Source: Ramlibacter sp. WS9
GTDB lineage: Bacteria > Pseudomonadota > Gammaproteobacteria > Burkholderiales > Burkholderiaceae_C
DNA: 64,000 nt
Direction: 5' to 3'
NCBI RefSeq assembly: GCF_003797765.1
Contig: NZ_RKMB01000019.1
Coordinates: 1-64,000 of the forward strand
Program-made: the position numbers and the translations under genes
In this document: piece after piece, positions 1-8,920 of the stretch
Numbering within the stretch: position 1 is the first letter of the stretch
Layout of the letters: each line of letters begins with the position of its first letter
The notes under the pieces: generated by a model
Database searches by the model: none
The model's input: the letters and a program-made list of their open reading frames with translations, nothing else
What the model was told of the DNA's origin: nothing

Positions 1-166
1 CCTGCCACAGACCCCCGAACTCGGGCCCCCGCCCCCCGCGCTCGGCCGCTGGCCGCAAGCACAGGCCGACGTCGCCGACGTCATCGCCTGGCTCGGCAGC
101 GACGGCGCCCGCGCCGTTACCGGCGCCAGTTTCAACCTCGACGGCGGTGATTGGATGGTGCCATGA
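1..166 (+). CDS. SDR-family oxidoreductase, C-terminal fragment (cut by window start)
   Basis: Only the last 54 or so codons are visible, reading in frame to a TGA at 164-166. The end, NLDGGDWMVP, is the usual SDR C-terminus (the DGG motif near the end of the Rossmann domain). It is nearly the same as the end of the SDR at 16736-17497 (LLLDGGEWMVP). In both places the next gene downstream is an SDR ending in YTAL, so the two-gene unit occurs twice in the window. The stop overlaps the next start (ATGA at 163-166), so the two are translationally coupled. The catalytic part lies outside the window, so activity cannot be judged. Confidence 0.8.
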   Translation, partial: LPQTPELGPPPPALGRWPQAQADVADVIAWLGSDGARAVTGASFNLDGGDWMVP

Positions 167-978
167 GCGCAAGCAACGGAAAGAACGGCAAAGGCAACGG
201 AAAGCCCGTGCGCCTTCTCGAAGGGCGCGTGGCGCTTGTCACCGGCGCGGGCGGCGGCATCGGGCGCGGCATTGCACTGGCGCTGGCGGCCGCAGGCGCG
301 AACGTGGCCGTCACCGGCCGGCGGATGTCTACCTGCGAGGAAACGCTGCGGCTGATCGACGACGAGCATGGCAATGCGATCGCCATCGAAATGGACGTGA
401 GCGATGAGCAGGCCGTGCGCGACGGCGTCACGCACACCATCGCGCAATGGGGCCACCTGGACATCGTGGTGCAGAACGCCAACGCGGGCGGCGACTCCGC
501 GCACCCGATCGCGCTGGAGAGCGTCACCGAGGACGACTGGTACCGCCAGGCACGCGTTGCCTGGGACGGCACGCTGCATTGCGCACAGGCCGCGCTGCCG
601 CACCTGAAGGTGAGCGGGCGCGGTCGCTTCATCGTGCTCGGTTCCGCCTTCGGCCTGCACGGCGCCGCGATGAACCCCGTGTACTCGGCGCTCAAGGGCG
701 GCGATCGTGGGCTCGTGAAGTCGCTGGCGCGCGAGTGGGGCCCGCACGGCATCACCGTGAACGCCATCGAGCCCGCGGCCCTGACCGAACCGGCCGAGGC
801 CTTCTTCTCGCAGAACCCGGCCCTGCGCGACGCTTTCATCTCCATGTTCCCGCTCGGGCGCATGGGCGCGCCCCGCAACGACATCGGCCGCGCCGTGGTG
901 GCGCTGGCCAGCGACCTGATGGGCTACGTCAGCGGGCAGAACCTGCCCGTGGACGGCGGCCTCTACACAGCACTCTGA
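163..978 (+). CDS. SDR-family NAD(P)-dependent oxidoreductase
   Basis: A 271-residue classical short-chain dehydrogenase/reductase. The cofactor motif TGAGGGIG is at residues 27-34. The catalytic pair lies in YSALK (Tyr174, Lys178), and the C-terminus is VDGGLYTAL. It is expected to interconvert an alcohol and a ketone in the cytoplasm; the substrate is unknown. The start is chosen at the ATG that overlaps the previous stop (ATGA). It is the paralogue of the SDR at 17509-18285: both share GPHGI(T/V)VN and the LPVDGG/IPVDGG ending. The Asn of the usual NNAG motif is in a variant, QNANAG. First complete gene of a long plus-strand operon. Confidence 0.9.
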   Translation: MSASNGKNGKGNGKPVRLLEGRVALVTGAGGGIGRGIALALAAAGANVAVTGRRMSTCEETLRLIDDEHGNAIAIEMDVSDEQAVRDGVTHTIAQWGHLDIVVQNANAGGDSAHPIALESVTEDDWYRQARVAWDGTLHCAQAALPHLKVSGRGRFIVLGSAFGLHGAAMNPVYSALKGGDRGLVKSLAREWGPHGITVNAIEPAALTEPAEAFFSQNPALRDAFISMFPLGRMGAPRNDIGRAVVALASDLMGYVSGQNLPVDGGLYTAL

Positions 979-988
979 GGACACAGTC

Positions 989-1801
989 ATGTCAAGAACG
1001 AATGGACGCGTGGAGGGCAAAGCCGCCCTGGTGACCGGCGCCGGAGGCGGCATCGGCGCCGCGTGCGCGCTGGCGCTGGCAAGTGAGGGTGCCGCCGTGG
1101 CGGTGGCCGACATCAACCTGGACGCTGCACGCCGCACCGCCGCGCAGATCGAGGAAGCCGGCGGCCGTGCCGTCGCGCTGCACGTCGACCTGGGCGACGA
1201 AGCCAGCGTCACCGCCATGGTGGACGCTGCCGCGCAGGCCCTGGGCGGCCTCGACATCCTGCACAACAACGCATCCGACACCCGGCTCTCCGGCACGCTG
1301 GACATGCCTGTCGAGCGGGTCGACACCGCGGTGTGGGACGACATCCTGCGCATCAACCTGCGCGGCACCATGGTGGCCGCCCGCGCCGCCATTGCGCACC
1401 TGCGCAAGCGTGGAGGCGGCGTGATCATCAACACCAGCTCCAACGCGGCGCTCGCCGGCGCGCTCTCGCACAGCGCCTACAGTGCGTCGAAAGCAGCGGT
1501 CAACTCCCTGACGCAAAGCATCGCCACGCAGCACGGCAAGGAGGGCATCCGCTGCAACGCGATCTCGCCCGGCCTGATCGTCACCGCGGCAACGCAAGAA
1601 AAATACGTTAGCTCCGGCGTCGGCGACATCATGCTGCGCCACCAGCTATCACCGCGGCTCGGGCGGCCCGAAGACATCGCGGCCGCGGTCGTGTTCCTCG
1701 CGTCGGACGAGGCGGCCTTCATCACCGGCCAGGTCATCTGCGTCGATGGCGGGTCGCTCGCGCACCAGCCCTACGTCGCGGACTTCCGGGACAGGGCTTG
1801 A
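989..1801 (+). CDS. SDR-family NAD(P)-dependent oxidoreductase
   Basis: 270 residues. Glycine motif TGAGGGIG near residues 16-23, NNAS near 93-96, active-site Tyr164 and Lys168 in YSASK, and C-terminal VDGG. A typical 3-hydroxyacyl-CoA or alcohol dehydrogenase of the FabG-like classical SDR group; the exact substrate cannot be read from sequence. It starts 10 bp after the previous SDR stop, behind a GAGGACAC ribosome binding site, and its stop overlaps a possible TTG start of the next gene, so it belongs to the same transcript. Confidence 0.9.
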   Translation: MSRTNGRVEGKAALVTGAGGGIGAACALALASEGAAVAVADINLDAARRTAAQIEEAGGRAVALHVDLGDEASVTAMVDAAAQALGGLDILHNNASDTRLSGTLDMPVERVDTAVWDDILRINLRGTMVAARAAIAHLRKRGGGVIINTSSNAALAGALSHSAYSASKAAVNSLTQSIATQHGKEGIRCNAISPGLIVTAATQEKYVSSGVGDIMLRHQLSPRLGRPEDIAAAVVFLASDEAAFITGQVICVDGGSLAHQPYVADFRDRA

Positions 1802-1806
1802 ACAAG

Positions 1807-2388
1807 ATGCCAACCTCTCCTGACGACCTGGTACTGCGGCTGGAACGCGTCGAAGCGCAGCTTGCCATCCAGCAGCTGCCCGCCCGCTATGCGCTGGCGG
1901 TCGACTCACGCAACCTCGACGACCTGGTCGCGCTCTTCGCCGTGGATGTCGACTGCGGCCGCTGGGGCAAGGGCCGCGATGCATTGAAGGCCTTCTACGG
2001 CAGCAAGAACGTGCTGAGCGGCTTCTACCGCTGCGTTCACCTCGTCTGCGGCCAGACCATCGACCTCGTCGACGCGGACCATGCCACCGGCACCGTCTAC
2101 TGCCGTGCCGGCCATGAGGACGGCGAGCACTGGGTCGAGATGGCCATCTGCTACTTCGACCGCTACGTGAAGAGCGAAGGCCGCTGGTGCTTCGAGCGCC
2201 GCGAAGAAAAGCACTGGTATTCCACCGACTGGCAAAAGCGCCCCCAAGGCCCTTCTTTCCAGGACTGGCCCGGCAAGTACGACGCACCGCGCTTCCAGCC
2301 GCAACTGCCGCACGCCTGGCCCAGCTGGCAGCGCTACTGGGACGCCGCCGGCGACGACGCGCGCCAAAGCGTCACCAGCGCGCCCTGA
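1807..2388 (+). CDS. SnoaL-like (NTF2-fold) domain protein
   Basis: 193 residues from the ATG at 1807; a TTG at 1798 that overlaps the previous stop is an alternative, and the choice is uncertain. The opening stretch (LVLRLERVEAQLAIQQLPARYA) and the following D-x-RNLDDLVALFAVDVDCG segment are typical of SnoaL_4 / NTF2-fold proteins, which include hydratases, isomerases and non-catalytic binding proteins. The second half is rich in aromatic residues (WHW/CYFDRY, KHWYSTDW). In hydrophobic-compound catabolic operons such proteins often act on cyclic ketones or hydroxy intermediates, but no reaction can be assigned here. Confidence 0.75.
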   Translation: MPTSPDDLVLRLERVEAQLAIQQLPARYALAVDSRNLDDLVALFAVDVDCGRWGKGRDALKAFYGSKNVLSGFYRCVHLVCGQTIDLVDADHATGTVYCRAGHEDGEHWVEMAICYFDRYVKSEGRWCFERREEKHWYSTDWQKRPQGPSFQDWPGKYDAPRFQPQLPHAWPSWQRYWDAAGDDARQSVTSAP

Positions 2389-2415
2389 ACCCCGCATTCA
2401 CTTCAAGAATTTCCC

Positions 2416-3573
2416 ATGAGTTGCGACGTAGAACCTCTTTTCAAGCCGCTGCAAGTGCGCGGCCTTTCCCTCGCCAACCGCATCGTCATGGCGCCGATGA
2501 CGCGCAACTTCTCGCCGCGCGGTGTGCCCGGCGAAGACGTTGCCGCCTACTACCGGCGCCGCGCCGAAGGCGGCACCGGCCTGCTGATCACGGAAGGTGT
2601 GGGCATCGATCATCCGGCGGCGCTCGGCGATGCGGGCCTGGGCGAAAGCAACCTGCCGCACCTTTACGGCGACGAGGCGCTGGCGGCATGGAAGCGCGTG
2701 GTGGACGGCGTCCACCGCGCGGGCGGCAAGATCGTCCCGCAGCTGTGGCACCAAGGCGTGATGCGCGAGCCGGGAACGGGCCCGCATCCACAGGCGCCGT
2801 CCGTGCGTCCCTCGGGCCTGTGGGGGCCGCAGGCCCGGCCTGGATCGCTGGACGCCGGCTATCTGCAGCGCATGCAGTCCGCGACGCAGCCCATGACCGA
2901 AAGCGAGATCCAGGATGTCATCGACGCCTATGGCCGCAGCGCCCGGCACGCCCGTGAACTGGGCTTCGACGGCGTCGCCATCCACGGCGCGCACGGCTAC
3001 CTGATCGACACGTTTCTCTGGAACGAGACCAACTGCCGCACGGACGCGTGGGGCGGCGACCGGCGCGCGAGAACCCGCTTCGCCGCCGAGGTGGTGCGGG
3101 CCGTTCGCCGCGAAGCGGGCGAGGCCATGCCGATCTTCTTCCGCTTCTCGCAATGGAAGCAGCAGGACTTCAAGGCGCGCCTGGCCACCACACCGCAGGA
3201 GCTGGAAGAGGTGCTCGGCCCGATCGCAGACGCCGGTGTCGACGTGTTCGACGGCAGCGTGCGCTACTTCGACCGCGCGGAGTTCGACGGCTCGCCGCTC
3301 AACCTCTCCGGCTGGGCCCGCAAGCTCACCGGCAAGCTGTCGATGGCGATCGGCGGCATCGGGCTGGACCGCGGCTTCTACGACTCCAAGCGCGACGGCC
3401 GCGCGGGCGGATCCGACAACATCGAGCTACTCATGGCTCGCTTCGAACGCGGCGAGTTCGACCTGGTCGCCGTGGGCCGCGCATTGCTCAACGAGCCGAG
3501 CTGGACGCAGAAGCTGCGCGCCGGCGATGAACTGCCCGCCTTCGACGAGGCGCGCCTGAAAGAACTGGTCTGA
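2416..3573 (+). CDS. NADH:flavin oxidoreductase, Old Yellow Enzyme family
   Basis: 385 residues, one TIM-barrel flavin domain of the OYE/NemA type, without the C-terminal Fe-S and FAD domains of 2,4-dienoyl-CoA reductase FadH. Visible landmarks are the N-terminal LFKPLQVRGLSLANRIVMAP FMN-binding segment (residues 8-27), QLWHQG near 109-114, the substrate-binding pair His190 and His193 in IHGAHGYLIDTFL, and the C-terminal VAVGRALLNEPSW segment that contacts FMN phosphate. It should reduce an activated C=C bond (alpha,beta-unsaturated carbonyl) with NAD(P)H. Preceded by a 27-bp gap and followed closely by crotonases, which fits reduction of an unsaturated ring ketone or enoyl intermediate. Confidence 0.88.
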   Translation: MSCDVEPLFKPLQVRGLSLANRIVMAPMTRNFSPRGVPGEDVAAYYRRRAEGGTGLLITEGVGIDHPAALGDAGLGESNLPHLYGDEALAAWKRVVDGVHRAGGKIVPQLWHQGVMREPGTGPHPQAPSVRPSGLWGPQARPGSLDAGYLQRMQSATQPMTESEIQDVIDAYGRSARHARELGFDGVAIHGAHGYLIDTFLWNETNCRTDAWGGDRRARTRFAAEVVRAVRREAGEAMPIFFRFSQWKQQDFKARLATTPQELEEVLGPIADAGVDVFDGSVRYFDRAEFDGSPLNLSGWARKLTGKLSMAIGGIGLDRGFYDSKRDGRAGGSDNIELLMARFERGEFDLVAVGRALLNEPSWTQKLRAGDELPAFDEARLKELV

Positions 3574-3583
3574 AGGAGACGAC

Positions 3584-4414
3584 ATGACAGACGCCATCCG
3601 ATGGGACCTGGCCGACAGCGGCGTGCTGACGCTGAGCTTCGACCGGCCCGAAGTCAAAAACGCCATCGACACGGCGGGCCAGCAACTGCTGGTGCGCCTG
3701 CTCGATGACGCCGAGCGGCACCCGGGCGTGAAGGTGGTGGTGCTCACGGGCACCGGCCAGTCGTTCTGCACCGGCGCCGACATCCGCTCCATGGGCGCGC
3801 CGGACCCGGACGACGCCATTGCCCAGGAGTACGGGAAGACGCCGCTGTGGCAGGCGCAAGAAGCGCGCACCGATCGCCTGAAGCACCTCGCGCGGGCTTC
3901 GCTGCAACTGCACGGCATGGGCAAACCGACGATCGCGAAGCTGCGCGGGCCGGCGGCCGGTATGGGCTTTTCGATGGCATTGGCCTGCGACTTCCGCATC
4001 GCCGCCGACAACGCGTTCTTCATCTCCAGCTTCGCCAAGATCGGCACACCGGGCGACTATGGCGGCAGCTATTTCCTCACGCAGCTGGTGGGGCCCTCCA
4101 AGGCCAAGGAGATCTACATGTTCTCCGATCGCGTCCTCGCAGCTGAGGCGTTGTCGCTGGGCATGGTGAACCGCGTGGTGGCCGATGCCGAGCTCGACGC
4201 AGCGACCGATGCCTTCGCACTGCGGCTGGCGCAGGGCCCGGCGATGGCGCACCGCTACATCAAACAGAACATCCATGCCGCGGCACACCAGACCATCGAG
4301 GAAGTGTTCGACCTCGAGGCGCGCAACATGATCCGCTGCCGCCTCAGCGAAGACTGCAAGGAGGCGCTGGTGGCGTTCCAGGAAAAGCGCCAGCCGCGCT
4401 TCGAAGGCAGGTAG
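3584..4414 (+). CDS. Crotonase-family protein (enoyl-CoA hydratase/isomerase)
   Basis: 276 residues. Crotonase fold: the oxyanion-hole segments are SFCTGADIRSMG (near residue 61-72) and RGPAAGMGFSMALACDFRIAADNA (near 125-148). The two catalytic glutamates of enoyl-CoA hydratase are absent (GMGFSM; IGTPGDYGG). An acidic Asp in PGDYGG stands where isomerases carry their base, so an isomerase or another crotonase reaction is more likely than hydration. It ends in FQEKRQPRFEGR, the usual crotonase tail. The first of three crotonases in a row, with gaps of 10, 4 and 8 bp. Confidence 0.85.
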   Translation: MTDAIRWDLADSGVLTLSFDRPEVKNAIDTAGQQLLVRLLDDAERHPGVKVVVLTGTGQSFCTGADIRSMGAPDPDDAIAQEYGKTPLWQAQEARTDRLKHLARASLQLHGMGKPTIAKLRGPAAGMGFSMALACDFRIAADNAFFISSFAKIGTPGDYGGSYFLTQLVGPSKAKEIYMFSDRVLAAEALSLGMVNRVVADAELDAATDAFALRLAQGPAMAHRYIKQNIHAAAHQTIEEVFDLEARNMIRCRLSEDCKEALVAFQEKRQPRFEGR

Positions 4415-4418
4415 CGCC

Positions 4419-5219
4419 ATGAACCAACCCAAGCCCATAGCCCGGCCGGCCGACATGGTTCCGCTGGCGCGCATCGGCGCCGTTGCGGTGCTGACGCTGG
4501 ACTTTCCCGCGCGCCGCAACGCCTACTGCCTGCAGATGCGCACACAGCTGCGCGAGCGGCTCGAAACCGTGATGGCCGACCCGCAAGTTCGCGCCATCGT
4601 CATCACCGGCGCGGCCGGTCACTTCTGCGCGGGCGGCGACGTCAGCGAGATGCAGCAGCGCACGCTGCTGGAGAACCGCGAACGCTGGAACCTGGTCACG
4701 GCCCTGATCCGCCTGATGGCACTGGGGCCCAAGCCCATCGTCGCGGCCGTCGAAGGTTCGGCCATGGGTGCGGGCCTTTCCATCGCTGCACTGGCCGATT
4801 ACCTGGTGGTGGCGCGCGATGCGAAGTTCGGCGCTGCTTTCCTCAAGGTCGGCCTGATGCCGGACATGGGCGCGCTGTGGAGCATCCAACAACGCGTGGG
4901 GCGGGCCAAGGCGCGCGAGATCCTGGGTCTGGCCCGTGCATTCGACGGTGCTGAAGCCGGGCGCATCGGCTTGGCCAACGAGGTGGTCGAGCCTGGTTGC
5001 GCGCTGGAGCGTGCGATCGCCGTCGCGCAGGAGTACGCAGCCCTGCCACCGGTGACCACGGCACTGCTCAAGAGCGCGCTTGCGCAGGGCGCCGACAGCC
5101 TCGATGCCGCGGTCCGCAGCGAAGTCGAGTTCCAGGCGGTGGCGATGGGGTCGAGTGACCACGCCGAAGCCGTGCGCGCTTTCAGCGAAAAAAGAGCGCC
5201 CCAGTTCGAGGGCCGGTAA
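4419..5219 (+). CDS. Crotonase-family protein, PaaG-like isomerase type
   Basis: 266 residues. The oxyanion-hole motifs HFCAGGDVSEM and AMGAGLSIAALADY are present. The first catalytic Glu is missing, and the second position is in LMPDMGALW, an Asp in the arrangement seen in PaaG-type enoyl-CoA isomerases. A role in moving a double bond or handling a cyclic enoyl-CoA is therefore more likely than hydration. It is closely similar in layout to the crotonase at 12311-13078 (FLPDMGLMF). The C-terminus is FSEKRAPQFEGR. Separated by 4 bp from the previous gene. Confidence 0.85.
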   Translation: MNQPKPIARPADMVPLARIGAVAVLTLDFPARRNAYCLQMRTQLRERLETVMADPQVRAIVITGAAGHFCAGGDVSEMQQRTLLENRERWNLVTALIRLMALGPKPIVAAVEGSAMGAGLSIAALADYLVVARDAKFGAAFLKVGLMPDMGALWSIQQRVGRAKAREILGLARAFDGAEAGRIGLANEVVEPGCALERAIAVAQEYAALPPVTTALLKSALAQGADSLDAAVRSEVEFQAVAMGSSDHAEAVRAFSEKRAPQFEGR

Positions 5220-5227
5220 GGCGCACC

Positions 5228-6061
5228 ATGCCGGTCTCCCTCCAGCGTCACGGCGCGGTCGCCGTTCTGACGATCACCCACCCGCCGGTCAACAGCCTGT
5301 CGCAGCCCATGCGCGAGGCGTTGTGGACGGCGCTGGAAGAAGCCGATGCCGATGACGGCGTGACGTCCATCGTGTTGACGGGGACGGGCCGGGGCTTTTG
5401 CGCCGGAGGCGACCTCGGCGAGATGCGCTCGCCGCTGCAGCAGGCCTGGCCCGGTATTTCCAATCATCTCTTGCCTCGCATCGAAGCCTGCCGCAAGCCC
5501 GTGATCGCCGCCATGCATGGTTTCGCCATCGGCGGCGGGCTGGAACTCGCGCTGGCCTGCCACTACCGCGTGGCGCAGCAGGACACCCGCCTAGCGTTGC
5601 CCGAGATCAGGCACGGCGTGATCCCGCCCAGTGGTTCGCAGCGCATGCCGCGCGCGATTGGTGTGGATCGGTCGCTGCGGATGATCGTGTTCGCGCAATA
5701 CGAACGTGCCGACGCTTTCGCCGGCACCTCGCTCATCGACACGCTGTGCGACGGCGATGTCGCCGCCGCGGCCATCGATTTCGCCGCGCGGATCGATCAG
5801 GCGATCCCACCCGCCGACGCTTTGCTGCGCCACCGGCCGCTGGATCGGGCCGAAAGCGAGACCGCTCTGGCGGCATGGCGTGAGCGCCTGCATGCCATGC
5901 CAGGGTCCAGCGCCCTCATGCGCTATTGCGTCGACGCCGTCGGGTACGCGGTCAGCGCGCAGAGTTTCGACGGCGGCCTCGCGGCCGCCAAGCGGCTGCA
6001 CGACCAGCTCGCAGCCGCCCTCGCCAGCCCCCCGCAGCCCGAACTGGAGACACCGTCATGA
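5228..6061 (+). CDS. Enoyl-CoA hydratase (crotonase with both catalytic Glu)
   Basis: 277 residues. Unlike its two upstream neighbours it keeps both hydratase glutamates: Glu106 in IGGGLELALAC and Glu126 in ALPEIRHGVIP. The oxyanion hole is FCAGGDLGEM. The part up to residue 180 resembles the hydratase domain of multifunctional FadJ/FadB proteins, while the C-terminal helices diverge, with no dehydrogenase domain. Expected reaction: syn hydration of trans-2-enoyl-CoA to 3-hydroxyacyl-CoA. The stop overlaps the start of the MFS gene (ATGA at 6058-6061). Confidence 0.87.
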   Translation: MPVSLQRHGAVAVLTITHPPVNSLSQPMREALWTALEEADADDGVTSIVLTGTGRGFCAGGDLGEMRSPLQQAWPGISNHLLPRIEACRKPVIAAMHGFAIGGGLELALACHYRVAQQDTRLALPEIRHGVIPPSGSQRMPRAIGVDRSLRMIVFAQYERADAFAGTSLIDTLCDGDVAAAAIDFAARIDQAIPPADALLRHRPLDRAESETALAAWRERLHAMPGSSALMRYCVDAVGYAVSAQSFDGGLAAAKRLHDQLAAALASPPQPELETPS

Positions 6062-7506
6062 GTTCCACACGTTCCAACGCCGCACTGCGGGTCATCCTGT
6101 TTGTGCTGCTGGTCACCGAGATCAACAGTGCCTTCGAAGTGGGCATGATGTACGGCATCCTGGCCACGCTGGTGCGCGAGTACGGCGACCCGGCCGGCGT
6201 GGGCTGGCTGATCACCGCGTTCCTGCTGGTCGGAGCGGCGGCCGCCGCGCTGTGTTCGCGGCTGGGCGACATCTATGGCCGGCGGCGGGTGGTGCTGGTG
6301 ATGCTGGTGTTCGCCGCGTGCGGCTCGCTGGTCAGCGCGCTGTCCACCAGCTTGCCCGGCCTGATCCTGGGCCGCGCGTTGCAAGGGGTCGCGGCGGCCC
6401 TGTTGCCGCTGTGCATCGGGCTCGCACGAGAGTACTTCCCGGCTGCGCGCGTGCCGGTGGCGATCGGCTGGCTGGCCGCGGTCGCGAGCTTCAGCGCCGC
6501 CGTCGGCATCCTCTTCGGTGGTTGGCTGGCCGACAACGCCGGCTGGCGCATGACGTTCTGGATTGGCGCGGGCCACGCCGTGCTGTCGCTGGTCTGCGTG
6601 CTGTTCCTGCTGCCGCCCTCGAAATCGCAGGCGCGCAACGGCCGGCTCGATGTGCTGGGCGGCGTGCTGTTCGCGCCGGCCATCGCCGCCGTGCTGCTGG
6701 CCATCACGCGCCTCAAGGGCTCAGGCTGGACCGATCCCTTCACGCTGGCCCTGGCGGCCGGCGGCATCGTGCTGCTTGTTGTGTGGGCGCGCCGCGAGTG
6801 GAACCATCCCGATCCCATGCTCGACGTGCGCCAGTTCGCGCAGCGCCAGATCGGCCTCACCATGCTGCTCATGGCCCTGTTCGGCCTGGGCACGGCGCAG
6901 CTGATGCTGGTGGTGCTGATGCTGGGGCAGCAGCCCGTGTGGACCGGCGTGGGCCTGGGCCTCTCGGCCACGCTGGCGGCGATGGTCAAGGTTCCGTCCA
7001 GCGTCGCGGGCCTTGTCGGCGCGCCGTGGAGCGGTCACATGGCCGCGCGGTACGGTGCCCGCCGTGCTGCTCTGGTCGGCGCCGTGGTCATCTGCGCGAG
7101 CTGGGTGGCGATGATGGCCTGGCACGCTACCGTGTGGCAGCTGGTGGTGCTGTGCTTCGTCGCCACCGTCGGCGGCGCCATTCTCTACGCGGCGATTCCC
7201 AACCTGGTGGTCGAAGTGGCGCCGGCCGAACGCACCAGCGAGCTCAACGGCATGTCGCACGTGCTGCGCACCTTGGGCACCGCCATCGGCACCCAGCTCG
7301 TGAGCGTGCTGCTCGCTACGTCGGTCGTGCGCGACCCCTCGGGCGGCCCCGCGAAATATCCCACCGAGTCCGCCTACCTGCTGGCGCTGGGCGCGGTGAG
7401 CATCTGCGCGGCGCTGTCGATCCTGGTCGTGCTGGCGCTGCCCAAGCGGCAGGCGCAGACGGCTGATGACAAGAACGCCGTGGCGGCATGCGGGGTCGTT
7501 GAGTGA
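6058..7506 (+). CDS. MFS transporter (DHA2/EmrB-like)
   Basis: 482 residues, mostly hydrophobic, with about 12-14 predicted membrane helices. The MFS motif between helices 2 and 3 is visible as SRLGDIYGRRRVVL (near residues 65-78), and GRALQGVAAALLPL matches the drug:H+ antiporter motif in helix 4. The TM segments near 10-30, 50-65 and 80-100 alternate with short charged loops. It is an inner-membrane proton-coupled transporter, likely moving the pathway substrate or exporting a toxic intermediate; direction cannot be inferred. The start overlaps the upstream crotonase stop. The next gene is a close paralogue. Confidence 0.88.
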   Translation: MSSTRSNAALRVILFVLLVTEINSAFEVGMMYGILATLVREYGDPAGVGWLITAFLLVGAAAAALCSRLGDIYGRRRVVLVMLVFAACGSLVSALSTSLPGLILGRALQGVAAALLPLCIGLAREYFPAARVPVAIGWLAAVASFSAAVGILFGGWLADNAGWRMTFWIGAGHAVLSLVCVLFLLPPSKSQARNGRLDVLGGVLFAPAIAAVLLAITRLKGSGWTDPFTLALAAGGIVLLVVWARREWNHPDPMLDVRQFAQRQIGLTMLLMALFGLGTAQLMLVVLMLGQQPVWTGVGLGLSATLAAMVKVPSSVAGLVGAPWSGHMAARYGARRAALVGAVVICASWVAMMAWHATVWQLVVLCFVATVGGAILYAAIPNLVVEVAPAERTSELNGMSHVLRTLGTAIGTQLVSVLLATSVVRDPSGGPAKYPTESAYLLALGAVSICAALSILVVLALPKRQAQTADDKNAVAACGVVE

Positions 7507-8915
7507 ACAAACTCGTCCTGCTCATCGTTCTGGTGATCGCCGAGATCATCACCTCCTTCGAGGTGAGCATGATCTATGCGGCCCTGCCCACGATCGCCCG
7601 CGAGTTCGCGGACCCGGTTGGCGCGGGCTGGCTGATCACCGCCTATCTTCTGGTGGGCTCGGTGTCCGCGGGCCTGTCCTCCCGCCTGGGTGACATCTTC
7701 GGCCGCAGGCGCATGGTGCTGGCGATGCTCGCGTGTTCGGCGGCGGGATCGCTGGTCAGCGCGCTGTCCACCGAACTCGCGGGCCTGATCGCCGGCCGCG
7801 CGCTGCAAGGCATGTCGGCGGCCTTGCTGCCGCTGGCGATCGGCATCGTCCGTGAACACCTGCCGCCGGCGCGCGTTCCCGTCGCCATCGGCTGGCTGGC
7901 GGCGATGGCCACCTTCAGCGCCGGCGCGGGCCTGCTGCTAGGGGGCTTCCTGGTCGACACCGCCGGTTGGCGCACCATGTTCTGGTTCGGCGCCGCGCAT
8001 GGTGTCGTGGCGATAGCTCTGGTTGCCGCGTTCGTTCCCGCGTCTACCAAGCAGGCGATGACGCAGGCCCTGGACTGGTTGGGCGGCGTGCTCTACGCGC
8101 CGGCGGTGGCCTTGTTGCTCTGGGCGTTGTCGCGCCTCAAGGCGCACGGCCTGTCGAACCCGACCACGCTTCTCGCCTTCGGCGCGGGCATCGTGCTGCT
8201 GGCCGTCTGGCTGCGCTGGGAGTGGCGTCACCCGTCGCCGATGATCGACGTGCGGCGCGTCGCCCGGCGCGATGTGGGTCTGCCGATGGCCGTGATGTTC
8301 CTCTTCGGCCTGGGCGCGTCGCAGCTGATGCTGGTGCTGATGTCGCTGGCGCAGCAGCCCGCATGGACGGGCGTCGGCCTGGGACTCTCCGCCACGGTCG
8401 CGGGGCTGGTGAAGCTGCCTTCCAATTTCATGGGCCTGTTCGGCGCGCCCTGGGGTGGCCACCTCGCCGCACGCCACGGCGCGCGCAGCGCCGCCACGCT
8501 CGGCAGTTTGCTGATCGTCGCGGGCTGGTGCGGCCTCACGATGTGGCACGGCGCTGTCTGGGTGCTCGTGATGTGGGCGATGGTCACGTCGCTCGGCGGC
8601 GCGATGATGATGTCGGCGGTGCCCAACCTGCTGGTCGAGGTCGTGCCTGCCGAGCGGACGAGTGAATTCGTCGGGCTGTCTCAGGTCGTGCGCACGCTCG
8701 GCACCGCCATCGGCACTCAGATCGCGAGCGTGCTGCTCGCAACGCAGCTGGTGCGAAGCGACGCCACGCCGCCCGCGGTGTTCCCGGCGAGCGGCGCCTA
8801 CCTGCTGACGATGGTCTCGATCACGGCGGTTGCCGCCGCCTGCGCGCTCACGGCGTGGACGCTGCCGCGCCGGGCGGCACCTCTTGCGCCAGCCGCGCCG
8901 GTTGCCGCGGCTTGA
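7503..8915 (+). CDS. MFS transporter, tandem paralogue
   Basis: 470 residues beginning at a GTG that overlaps the previous stop (GTGA at 7503-7506). It shares almost every landmark with its neighbour: SRLGDIFGRRRMVL, GRALQGMSAALLPL, QQPAWTGVGLGLSAT and the late VVPAERTSEF and RTLGTAIGTQ segments. The pair therefore arose by tandem duplication. A membrane protein of the DHA2-like group. Two overlapping paralogues might act as a pair or have split substrates; there is no sequence sign of pseudogenisation in either. Confidence 0.88.
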   Translation: MNKLVLLIVLVIAEIITSFEVSMIYAALPTIAREFADPVGAGWLITAYLLVGSVSAGLSSRLGDIFGRRRMVLAMLACSAAGSLVSALSTELAGLIAGRALQGMSAALLPLAIGIVREHLPPARVPVAIGWLAAMATFSAGAGLLLGGFLVDTAGWRTMFWFGAAHGVVAIALVAAFVPASTKQAMTQALDWLGGVLYAPAVALLLWALSRLKAHGLSNPTTLLAFGAGIVLLAVWLRWEWRHPSPMIDVRRVARRDVGLPMAVMFLFGLGASQLMLVLMSLAQQPAWTGVGLGLSATVAGLVKLPSNFMGLFGAPWGGHLAARHGARSAATLGSLLIVAGWCGLTMWHGAVWVLVMWAMVTSLGGAMMMSAVPNLLVEVVPAERTSEFVGLSQVVRTLGTAIGTQIASVLLATQLVRSDATPPAVFPASGAYLLTMVSITAVAAACALTAWTLPRRAAPLAPAAPVAAA

Positions 8916-8920
8916 CAAAG

